Assembly: GCA_016786925.1 (NCBI GenBank)
Contig: JAEUTU010000128.1
Location: 1-35,822, forward strand
Length of the DNA: 35,822 nt
Direction of reading: 5' to 3'
Source of the DNA: Bacteroidia bacterium
GTDB lineage: Bacteria > Bacteroidota > Bacteroidia > 2-12-FULL-35-15
Shown here: positions 15,744-23,659 of the stretch, piece by piece
Position numbering within the stretch: position 1 is the stretch's first letter
Layout: every line of letters starts with the position of its first letter
The notes under the pieces: generated by a model
Seen by the model: only the letters and a program-made list of their open reading frames with translations
The model's database searches: none
Told to the model about the DNA's origin: nothing
Position numbers and translations under genes: made by a program

Positions 15744-16142
15744 ATGGCTGACAGAGGCTTATTCAAAGAGAATTTAAAATACCATAGAGTCGTTGTAATT
15801 TGCATAGTTATTACCTCTATTTGGTTACAGTACAATTTTTATTCTCCTGCTTCGTCATATTCCAACGGGCAAATAAAAGTTAGCGGAGAAAAGTTAAATG
15901 GAAAAGACCATGGTATATGGACCTGGTTTCATCCTAATGGAAAAAAACAAATGGAAGGAAAATTCATTGAAGGTAAAAGAGCGGGGATTTGGACCGTATG
16001 GAATATAAATGGTCAAAAAATAAGTGAAAGTAATTATCAAAATGATAAGTTAAACGGAACATTCACTACATGGGGGGCAAATGGAGAAATACAAAAGATT
16101 GGGTTATATCAAAACGATAAGTTAATAAGAACTGAGCATTAA
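15744..16142 (+). CDS. Membrane-anchored MORN-repeat protein
   Basis: 132 residues. One hydrophobic segment at about 15-31 (VVVICIVITSIWLQYNF) is followed by about three to four MORN_2-type repeats, each with the form G.W..W...G....G...: DHGIWTWFHPNGKKQMEG, RAGIWTVWNINGQKISES and LNGTFTTWGANGEIQKIG. Such repeats are common in Bacteroidota and usually mark envelope or toxin-antitoxin-like proteins of unknown role. It probably faces the periplasm. It is the last plus-strand gene of this unit, and its TAA lies in the TTAA shared with the stop of the convergent radical SAM gene. Confidence 0.7.
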   Translation: MADRGLFKENLKYHRVVVICIVITSIWLQYNFYSPASSYSNGQIKVSGEKLNGKDHGIWTWFHPNGKKQMEGKFIEGKRAGIWTVWNINGQKISESNYQNDKLNGTFTTWGANGEIQKIGLYQNDKLIRTEH

Positions 16143-16915
16143 TAAACAGTTGCGTTTATCCCCGAATTTATTACTCTATTTGCAATATTTGTCAATGTCT
16201 CATGTGATACTTTTTCTAAATGCAATTCCGGAGTTGGTCTATCTATCGAATATAACATAACCTCTTTGGGATTAATTTCCTTTAATAATTCCAACCACAT
16301 TCCAACTTCAACATCTGTAGTATTATCAATTATTTTGCCATCTGATATCCCTTTCAAAAAAAGAGTCTGTATAGTGCATTTCCCATTGAATCGTTTCAAC
16401 TGATCAACAACCCACCTAAGTGATCTAGCATTTAAAGGTTTATTAATAGACTGGAACATAAATTCACTACCCGCATCTAGTTTCAAAATAGCATTATCCA
16501 CTTTCTGAAGTGCAAGAAAAACATCAATTCTATGTAACATAAGAGAGTTAGAAAGAACCGAAACTTTAGCATTAGGGTAGTATTTTTCTTTAAGAGCAAT
16601 AGCAGCATTAATTATTTCTAAAAAATTAGGATGTAAAGTAGGCTCACCATTTCCGGCAAAAGTAATTGAATTTAATTCTACTCCATCTTCCAATAAGTTA
16701 ATCAGTTTATGTTCAAGTAGGGAGACTACTTTTGTAACTGAGTAAAATTTAGATTTAGATCTCTTTTTCAAATCAGTCCAACCACATTCGCAATAAATAC
16801 AATCAAAATTACATAACTTAAAATCAGAAGGTAATAAATTGACACCTAAGGAAACTCCTAATCTTCTACTTCGAAGCGGTCCAAAAATAATATCATCGAA
16901 CAATTTTGTTTCCAT
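16139..16915 (-). CDS. Radical SAM protein (COG0731-like Fe-S oxidoreductase)
   Basis: 258 residues from the ATG at 16915 (METKLFDD). The N-terminal signature FGPLRSRRLGVSLGVNLLP leads into CNFDCIYCECG: the CxxxCxxC cluster is Cys35, Cys39 and Cys42, binding a [4Fe-4S] that cleaves S-adenosylmethionine, with an extra Cys44. TFAGNGEPTLHPNF is the GGEP-like motif. The rest is a partial TIM barrel without an added Cys-rich C-terminal domain. The substrate is unknown. It is not MoaA: too short, and the MoaA C-terminal cluster is missing. It shares a divergent FNR-like promoter with nrdD, so an anaerobic role is likely. Confidence 0.85.
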   Translation of the reverse strand: METKLFDDIIFGPLRSRRLGVSLGVNLLPSDFKLCNFDCIYCECGWTDLKKRSKSKFYSVTKVVSLLEHKLINLLEDGVELNSITFAGNGEPTLHPNFLEIINAAIALKEKYYPNAKVSVLSNSLMLHRIDVFLALQKVDNAILKLDAGSEFMFQSINKPLNARSLRWVVDQLKRFNGKCTIQTLFLKGISDGKIIDNTTDVEVGMWLELLKEINPKEVMLYSIDRPTPELHLEKVSHETLTNIANRVINSGINATVY

Positions 16916-16918
16916 AGA

Positions 16919-16993
16919 CAAAGGTTACAAAATTATCAGCAGAAAATAAATGATATATCTCATTCGCGAAAGTGTTGGATAACAATACAAATG
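16919..16993. promoter_or_regulatory. Divergent FNR-like promoter for the radical SAM gene and nrdD
   Basis: Palindrome ATGATATATCTCAT at 16950-16963. Leftward, AACCTTTG at 16926-16919 (one mismatch to TAnnTTTG) begins 30.5 bases from the centre and would give an almost leaderless radical SAM transcript. Rightward, TACAAATG at 16986-16993 has the TA at the right place but two mismatches, so the nrdD promoter is weaker by sequence. Confidence 0.65.
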
Positions 16994-17100
16994 ATGACAT
17001 TAGAATCAATGTTAATAAAGACAATCGAATGTTTATAAAAGGAATTGCAAAAAAGAATTTAGATAAATGTGTTGCATATACCTTCGTAAAAAAAACGCAC

Positions 17101-19257
17101 ATGAATACATATGTAATAAAACGCAATGGTGAATATAAACCATTTCATCTGTTTAAAATATCGGATGCAATAAAAAAAGGTTTTGAAAGTGTAAAAAAAG
17201 ACCACGATCAAAGAGTAATTGATGATGTAAGTAAACAATTAACATCAAAAGAAGTTTGGGCTGTAGAGGAGATACAGGACATAATAGAAAAGGTTCTTTA
17301 TGATAGGAAGTACTTCGATGTAATGAAATCATTTATGCTGTATAGGCATACTCGAAAAATGCAACGTGAACATGTTGAAGGTTTAAATGATGACACAACA
17401 TACATTGATAGCACACAAACTATCAATGAGTATATTATGAATACAGACTGGCGAATAAATGCAAATGCAAACACATCCTATTCAAATGCCGGATTAGTAA
17501 ATAACGTTGCAGGGAAAATAATTGCGAACTACTGGCTGGATAAAGTATATAATAAAGAAGAAGGCTATGCTCATCGAAATGGAGATATACATATACATGA
17601 CCTTGATTGTTTAACCGGTTACTGTGCTGGCTGGAGTCTCCGCGTACTTTTAAATGAAGGATTTAATGGTGTAAGAGGAAGAGTTGAGAGCAAGGCTCCT
17701 TCTCATTTTAGAGAAGCATTAGGCCAAATGGCTAATTTTTTAGGAATACTTCAAAGTGAGTGGGCCGGAGCGCAAGCATTCAGTTCATTCGATACTTACT
17801 TAGCCCCATACGTTTTTAAAGATAACTTAAGCTATGAAGAAGTTTTAAAAGCCATAAGAAGTTTTGTTTACAATTTAAATGTACCAGCTAGATGGGGGCA
17901 ATCTCCTTTTACGAATATAACAATAGATTGGGTTGTGCCAAACGACCTAAAAGATCAAACGCCTACAAAAAATAATTTGCATTTATACAGCGACCAAACT
18001 GAGAATCCGGATTTTCTAAAAAGAGCGAAAGAAAGAGGCGTTGAAGATATAAAAGACATGTGCTACAAACATTTTCAAATTGAAATGAATTTAATAAATA
18101 AGGCGTACTATACAGTTATGACGGAAGGCGACTCAAAAGGACAGCCTTTCACCTTTCCTATACCAACTGTAAATATCACCGAGGATTTTGACTGGTATGG
18201 TGAAAACAGTGATCTCCTGTTTGAAAATACTGCAAAAATTGGTTCTTCTTATTTCCAAAATTTTGTTGGAAGTCAATATATAAAAGACGAATTAGGCAAT
18301 AAAATAGAAAATGAAAATGCTTACAAACCTAATGCGGTAAGAAGTATGTGCTGCAGACTCCAACTTGACCTGAGAGAGCTTTTAAAAAGAGGCAATGGAT
18401 TGTTTGGAAGCGCTGAAATGACAGGAAGTATTGGTGTAGTAACAATAAATATGGCTAGACTTGGATTTTTGTATAAAGGGAATTCAAAAGAATTATTTAC
18501 ACGATTAGATCATTTATTAGAGGCGTCAAAGTCTACTTTAGAGAAAAAAAGAAAATTTATTCAAGAAATGTATGATCGTGGATTATATCCATATACAAAA
18601 AGATATCTCCCACATTTTAAAAATCACTTCTCTACTATTGGAGTAAATGGAATAAATGAAATGATTAAAAATTTCTATTCAGAAGACATTGATATAGTAA
18701 CGAATGAAGGCAGAGATTTCGCTCTAACCATTCTAGACCATATCAGAAATAAAATGAAACAGTTTCAGGAAGAAACAGGTAACCTATATAACCTAGAAGC
18801 AACACCGGCAGAAGGTACAACATATCGTTTTGCAAAAGAAGATAAGAAAAGATTTCCTGAAATTGTCCAAGCAGGGAAAGATGAAAACATCTATTATACA
18901 AATAGTTCTCAATTGCCGGTAAATTATACTGACGATCCATTCGAAGCACTAATTCAGCAAGATGAGTTACAATGCAAATATACAGGAGGTACAGTTCTTC
19001 ATCTCTATATGCGTGAACGATTAAGTTCGCCAGAAGCTTGCAGAAATTTGGTGAAAAAAGTAATCTCTAATTTTAGATTACCATATATAACCATCACTCC
19101 TATTTTTAGTGTTTGTCCAAAACACGGCTATTTAAATGGAGAACATGAATACTGTCCAAAATGTGACAATGAGATCCTTGCAGAACAAGAAATTAATAAT
19201 CAAAACATACAAAATCATGAAAACAAAACTGCAACAGCAAATTTTGCAAAAAAATGA
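17101..19257 (+). CDS. nrdD: Anaerobic ribonucleoside-triphosphate reductase NrdD, frame broken before the glycyl-radical segment
   Basis: Class III ribonucleotide reductase, which makes deoxynucleotides without oxygen. I take the ATG at 17101 (MNTYVIKRNGEYKPFHL); GTG 16972 and ATG 17029 upstream are in frame but precede the family start. Residues 1-~95 are an ATP-cone. The barrel follows (HIHDLDCLTGYCAGWSL, YPYTKRYLPHF, GVNGINEM), then the zinc region VCPKHGYLNG...YCPKCD. The frame then stops after TANFAKK at an A7 run (GCAAAAAAATGA), and the glycyl-radical motif follows in the +1 frame (see 19217-19387). As sequenced the product (718 residues) lacks its radical glycine and would be inactive alone. 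Removing one A restores a 761-residue enzyme. nrdG follows. Confidence 0.9.
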   Translation: MNTYVIKRNGEYKPFHLFKISDAIKKGFESVKKDHDQRVIDDVSKQLTSKEVWAVEEIQDIIEKVLYDRKYFDVMKSFMLYRHTRKMQREHVEGLNDDTTYIDSTQTINEYIMNTDWRINANANTSYSNAGLVNNVAGKIIANYWLDKVYNKEEGYAHRNGDIHIHDLDCLTGYCAGWSLRVLLNEGFNGVRGRVESKAPSHFREALGQMANFLGILQSEWAGAQAFSSFDTYLAPYVFKDNLSYEEVLKAIRSFVYNLNVPARWGQSPFTNITIDWVVPNDLKDQTPTKNNLHLYSDQTENPDFLKRAKERGVEDIKDMCYKHFQIEMNLINKAYYTVMTEGDSKGQPFTFPIPTVNITEDFDWYGENSDLLFENTAKIGSSYFQNFVGSQYIKDELGNKIENENAYKPNAVRSMCCRLQLDLRELLKRGNGLFGSAEMTGSIGVVTINMARLGFLYKGNSKELFTRLDHLLEASKSTLEKKRKFIQEMYDRGLYPYTKRYLPHFKNHFSTIGVNGINEMIKNFYSEDIDIVTNEGRDFALTILDHIRNKMKQFQEETGNLYNLEATPAEGTTYRFAKEDKKRFPEIVQAGKDENIYYTNSSQLPVNYTDDPFEALIQQDELQCKYTGGTVLHLYMRERLSSPEACRNLVKKVISNFRLPYITITPIFSVCPKHGYLNGEHEYCPKCDNEILAEQEINNQNIQNHENKTATANFAKK

Positions 19258-19387
19258 GTTAAGAAGAACTAAATGTCTTGTATACACAAGAGTAATGGGC
19301 TATCATAGGCCTGTAGAAAGTTTTAATATCGGAAAAAAGGGAGAACATAAAGAAAGAACCCATTTTATAGAAAATGAAAGTTGCTAA
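19217..19387 (+). CDS. Glycyl-radical C-terminal segment of NrdD in the +1 frame
   Basis: The frame open from ATG 19217 encodes 56 residues. The part after the A7 run, NELRRTKCLVYTRVMGY followed by HRPVESFNIGKKGEHKERT, is the conserved NrdD C-terminus: the Gly of RVMGY is the predicted radical site and Cys precedes it as in the family. It overlaps nrdD by 41 bases and nrdG by 14. It could be (a) the real end of nrdD, reached by +1 frameshifting or by polymerase slippage on A7; (b) a split gene translated separately from 19217; or (c) the sign of a one-base insertion or sequencing error in the homopolymer. The peptide is plainly conserved coding sequence. Confidence 0.75.
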   Translation: MKTKLQQQILQKNELRRTKCLVYTRVMGYHRPVESFNIGKKGEHKERTHFIENESC

Positions 19388-20057
19388 ACCAATCTATAAC
19401 ATTACGCCATTTACGTTATTAGATTATCCGGATAAAACAGCCTGCATTTTTTGGTTTGCAGGCTGTAATATGCGGTGTGTATATTGCTATAATCCTAACA
19501 TTGTTCTTGAAAAGGGAAAATTGACAATAGACCAAGCAATAAATTTTATAGAAAAAAGGAAAGGCCTTTTAGATGCAGTCGTTTTAAGCGGTGGGGAGTG
19601 TACCGGATACAAAGGAATAATCAATCTTGCAGAAAAGATAAAGAAACATAATATGCTAGTGAAGATCGATACAAATGGATCGCGTCCGGATGTAATAGAA
19701 AAATTAATAAACAAAAACTGTATCGATTATGTAGCTTTAGATTTGAAAGGACTAGATGACACTTTTTTAAAAATTACTAAATCTAAATTAAACAAGAAGT
19801 TTGATGAAACACTAAAGATTTTAATCAACTCAAAAATTCCTTTTGAAATAAGGACAACATTTCATTCTGACTTACTTAGCGTTAATGAAATAGAAGAAAT
19901 GGCTGAATATATATACCAAATTGGCTATAGAGGCACATATTACCTTCAAAACTATTTGGCAAATACACCTACTTTGGGTAAGATAAAAAATGAAAGTTTA
20001 AAACTAAAAAGAGAAGACTTAAAGGTAGAAAATATGAATATCGTAATACGTAATTAG
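19374..20057 (+). CDS. nrdG: Anaerobic ribonucleotide reductase activating protein NrdG
   Basis: Radical SAM enzyme that forms the glycyl radical on NrdD. 227 residues. The cluster motif is CNMRCVYC (Cys31, Cys35, Cys38) in IFWFAGCNMRCVYCYNP, with VVLSGGEC and KIDTNGSRPD following in the usual order. Slightly longer than E. coli NrdG but typical for the NrdG/PflA-like type found with this NrdD class. Its ATG lies inside the displaced NrdD C-terminal frame (ATGAAAGTTGCTAA), so it would be coupled to ribosomes ending there rather than at 19257. It converges with fnr, 10 bases apart, with no clear terminator between. Confidence 0.92.
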   Translation: MKVAKPIYNITPFTLLDYPDKTACIFWFAGCNMRCVYCYNPNIVLEKGKLTIDQAINFIEKRKGLLDAVVLSGGECTGYKGIINLAEKIKKHNMLVKIDTNGSRPDVIEKLINKNCIDYVALDLKGLDDTFLKITKSKLNKKFDETLKILINSKIPFEIRTTFHSDLLSVNEIEEMAEYIYQIGYRGTYYLQNYLANTPTLGKIKNESLKLKREDLKVENMNIVIRN

Positions 20058-20067
20058 ATCATCGAAT

Positions 20068-20784
20068 TTAATCATCCAAATTAGCGAGATCAATAAGTTT
20101 TCTATAATTAATAATCTTTATTTTCTTACCTACAAAATCAATGATATTATCGTGACGCAGATCAGCTAATAAACGAATTGCTGTTTCCGTAGCAGTTCCA
20201 ACAAAATTAGCCATATCTTCCCTTGTCATAACCACTCCAATAGTCATTTCGTCTTGTTCAAGACCATAAGTTTCCTTAAGGAACAATAGAGCTTCTGCAA
20301 GTCTTTCTTTAACAGGTTTTTGGGCAATATTGGTAATAGAATGTTCCGCCCGTTTTAAATCACTCGACAACAACTTCATTATCTGCAATGATAAATCTTG
20401 GTTAGAATTCATTAAACTCCAGAATAATTTTTTGGGAATATAACAAATATTTGACTCTTCAATAGGAACAGCTGTAGATGCATAATTTTCTGAACTTAAT
20501 AATGATCTATAACCAATTATATCTCCAGGTTTTGCCATTCTGACAATCTGCTCCCTTCCATTCTCTGCCAATTGGAACAATTTCACTTTTCCAGAGTAAA
20601 CCACAAAAATGCCATGAGGCATTCCACCTTGATTGAAAATAACTTGTCCTTTCTTAAATGTAGTACAGCCTTTGTTATCACGCAACATGTCTATCTCGTT
20701 CTCAAATAATCCCGAAAAAACTGAATTACAACGTGCTTTGCAGGTGTTACAATCCACAACTACACTCTCTTTATGCATATACAT
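20068..20784 (-). CDS. FNR-like oxygen-responsive regulator (Crp/Fnr family, N-terminal Cys cluster)
   Basis: 238 residues. The N-terminus has Cys12, Cys15, Cys19 (CNTCKARC) and Cys40 (NKGC), a set that can hold an oxygen-labile [4Fe-4S] as in FNR, though the spacing differs from E. coli. The effector domain (GQVIFNQGGMPHGIFVVYSG) and the Crp winged helix (TREDMANFVGTATETAIRLL) follow. The recognition helix has E-T-A-I-R, the E-x-x-x-R arrangement that in FNR reads TGA half-sites, so this protein is the best candidate to bind the seven ATGA-N6-TCAT boxes in the window. It is the second gene of an operon behind such a box (gap 12 bases), implying autoregulation. The ATG at 20784 or 20778 could be used. 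Confidence 0.87.
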   Translation of the reverse strand: MYMHKESVVVDCNTCKARCNSVFSGLFENEIDMLRDNKGCTTFKKGQVIFNQGGMPHGIFVVYSGKVKLFQLAENGREQIVRMAKPGDIIGYRSLLSSENYASTAVPIEESNICYIPKKLFWSLMNSNQDLSLQIMKLLSSDLKRAEHSITNIAQKPVKERLAEALLFLKETYGLEQDEMTIGVVMTREDMANFVGTATETAIRLLADLRHDNIIDFVGKKIKIINYRKLIDLANLDD

Positions 20785-20796
20785 AATATAATTATT

Positions 20797-21264
20797 TTAA
20801 GGTAATTCGAACTTAGTATTCCACTCTTCTCCTAAAGAAGCATTAAAAAGTTTAATACTTAAAAAACTTACATCGCCATTTTTTAAAATTTCTCTGTGTT
20901 TAACAACACTTTTCGAAATCATATCATCTACTCCTGAAACATTTATTTCATCACCCAATCTAGGAAGAAAAGGATATTTAATAGTAATTCTCTCATCCTC
21001 ATCTTTTACCATTGCTAAGGCCGTTTCAAATAATAATTCTTCAAATTTCTCAAGGAGTATCTCGTCATTAATTTCATTTTTTGCTTTTTCTGGAAGTTTA
21101 TTTAGCCAAACCAAAAAATCTTCCCGCACCTTTGTTCTTAGCTGTTCTTTTATATAATCAGGAAACGGACAACGTACATGATCATTAGAAGAAAACCAGT
21201 AATTAATTGAAGTTTCGATCATATTAGTATCATCCAAAACTTCATTATAATTTTCATTTGTCAT
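20797..21264 (-). CDS. Unknown protein co-transcribed with the FNR-like regulator
   Basis: 155 residues, not recognised. Soluble and acidic, with helical stretches (DYIKEQLRTKVREDFLVWLNKL, EILLEKFEELLFETALAMV given as parts) and a beta-like end (DVSFLSIKLFNASLGEEW). One Cys (RCPF), no cofactor motif. The ATG at 21264 lies about 47 bases after an ATGA-N6-TCAT box, and fnr starts 12 bases after its stop. It may be a partner of the regulator or an anaerobic metabolic protein; nothing in the sequence decides. Confidence 0.65.
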   Translation of the reverse strand: MTNENYNEVLDDTNMIETSINYWFSSNDHVRCPFPDYIKEQLRTKVREDFLVWLNKLPEKAKNEINDEILLEKFEELLFETALAMVKDEDERITIKYPFLPRLGDEINVSGVDDMISKSVVKHREILKNGDVSFLSIKLFNASLGEEWNTKFELP

Positions 21265-21280
21265 ATCATTTAATTTTCGA

Positions 21281-21324
21281 CTAAATTATTACAAAAAATC
21301 ATTTTTTTTTATGATATATATCAT
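21281..21324 (-). promoter_or_regulatory. FNR-like box and promoter of the unknown-fnr operon
   Basis: A perfect 14-base palindrome ATGATATATATCAT at 21311-21324, lying inside the 3' end of the thioesterase gene. On the minus strand TAATTTAG (21288-21281, one mismatch to TAnnTTTG) begins 29.5 bases from the centre. Transcription would start near 21276, about 12 bases before the ATG at 21264. Confidence 0.7.
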
Positions 21325-21769
21325 CTTTACGCCTTTCCCTTCTTAAGAGTGCTCTTTCATACTCCTCCTTTTCAATGTCATTACTAGGAATAAGCTCTTG
21401 AATGGGGGAGGGTTTCCCATCCTTATCAAGTGCAACAAAAGTAAAGTATGCCGTGTTCGTAACCAGAGGTGTGTTATCATCAATTTTTTTTGATAATACT
21501 TCTACAAATATTTCCATAGATGTATTAAATGCACGTGTTACCTTTGCTTTTATTGTAACTATATCACCTAATAAAATAGGTTTTTTAAATACAACATTAT
21601 CAATTGATGCTGTAACACAAATTTTATTAGAATGCAATTGCGAACAAATTGCACTTGCCGTATCCATCCACTGTATCAGCTTTCCACCATGCAATATTCC
21701 GATTGGATTAGTGTCATTTGGGAAAACAATTTCAGTTAAAATAACGTTAGAATCTTCTGTTTTTTTCAT
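21299..21769 (-). CDS. Acyl-CoA thioesterase, hotdog fold (YciA/BACH type)
   Basis: Hydrolyses acyl-CoA to free acid and CoA in the cytoplasm. 156 residues from the ATG at 21769 (MKKTEDSNV); the longer TTG reading from 21784 would run into the promoter. Signatures: NPIGILHGGKLIQWMDTASA (hotdog helix with the Gly-Gly-turn and the catalytic Asp), SIDNVVFKKPILLGDIV and NTAYFTFVALDKDGKP. The C-terminal ~30 residues are highly charged (EEYERALLRRERRKDD). It shares a divergent FNR-like box with tyrosine phenol-lyase and its end contains the box for the next operon. Substrate chain length cannot be read. Confidence 0.85.
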   Translation of the reverse strand: MKKTEDSNVILTEIVFPNDTNPIGILHGGKLIQWMDTASAICSQLHSNKICVTASIDNVVFKKPILLGDIVTIKAKVTRAFNTSMEIFVEVLSKKIDDNTPLVTNTAYFTFVALDKDGKPSPIQELIPSNDIEKEEYERALLRRERRKDDIYHKKK

Positions 21770-21781
21770 GTTTTTTTTATG

Positions 21782-21856
21782 CAAAAAACATAAAAAAACA
21801 TGATCTATTTTTATGACTCATATCATATTTTAAAAGATTGAGCGCATATACTTTTA
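21782..21856. promoter_or_regulatory. Divergent FNR-like promoter for thioesterase and tyrosine phenol-lyase
   Basis: Palindrome ATGACTCATATCAT at 21813-21826. Rightward, TACTTTTA at 21849-21856 (one mismatch to TAnnTTTG) begins 29.5 bases from the centre. Leftward, GTTTTTTG at 21789-21782 keeps the TTTG but not the TA, 30.5 bases away. The rightward spacing equals that of the moeA promoter. Confidence 0.65.
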
Positions 21857-21866
21857 CAGAAAATAA

Positions 21867-23258
<1,392 letters not shown>

Positions 23259-23262
23259 CTCT

Positions 23263-23616
23263 ATGAATCCACCAAATAAGGATAAACTGAAAATTGATTT
23301 TCGAATTTGGATATTCAATAATGGTGAAAAACTGTTCGGGAAAGGAAGAGTTGAGCTATTAGAAAAGATAAACAAATCGGGCTCTATTGCAAATGCTGCA
23401 AAGGAAATGAATATGTCTTACAGACAAGCATGGCAAATGGTCAATGAAATGAATAAAAGATCAAACCACCCTCTTGTTGAAAAACAATTGGGTGGAAAAA
23501 ATGGAGGTGGGGCCATTTTAACACAAGCAGGAAAAAGTGCAATAAACAAATTCAATGAATTAGAAAAACGAATCAATGCTGTTATTGTCGAAGAAACGAA
23601 AAAACTAGAACTATAA
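23263..23616 (+). CDS. ModE-like winged-helix regulator, DNA-binding domain only (copy 2)
   Basis: 117 residues from the ATG at 23263 (MNPPNKDKLK). It parallels copy 1 closely: GKGRVELLEKINKSGSIANA, AAKEMNMSYRQAWQMVNEMN, then PLVEKQLGGKNGGGAILTQAG. The molybdate-binding domains are missing here too. It sits between tyrosine phenol-lyase and the TonB receptor and is followed by a 24-base ModE-like operator directly before the receptor. The stop context (CTATAATTTTTTT) is identical to that of copy 1, suggesting that gene and downstream control region were duplicated together. Confidence 0.85.
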   Translation: MNPPNKDKLKIDFRIWIFNNGEKLFGKGRVELLEKINKSGSIANAAKEMNMSYRQAWQMVNEMNKRSNHPLVEKQLGGKNGGGAILTQAGKSAINKFNELEKRINAVIVEETKKLEL

Positions 23617-23629
23617 TTTTTTTGTATAT

Positions 23630-23653
23630 CGTTATTCACAATAAAGCATATCG
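23630..23653 (+). promoter_or_regulatory. ModE-like operator before the TonB-dependent receptor
   Basis: 24 bases beginning CGTTATTCA and ending ATATCG, an imperfect inverted repeat (CGTTAT-N12-ATATCG) with the same length and half-site as the one before mobA. It lies 6 bases before the receptor ATG at 23660. The preceding 13-mer at 23611-23623, including the modE stop codon, equals 12004-12016. Confidence 0.5.
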
Positions 23654-23659
23654 GAATGT

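Noticed and set aside
16139..16915. Radical SAM gene as the missing moaA of the Moco operon
   Set aside because: About 70 residues too short, lacks the second C-terminal cluster and the terminal Gly-Gly of MoaA, and has the COG0731-type N-terminus.
16972..17100. N-terminal extension of NrdD from GTG 16972
   Set aside because: The family starts at the ATP-cone (MNTYVIKRNGEY); the predicted transcript start (~16998) lies after the GTG.
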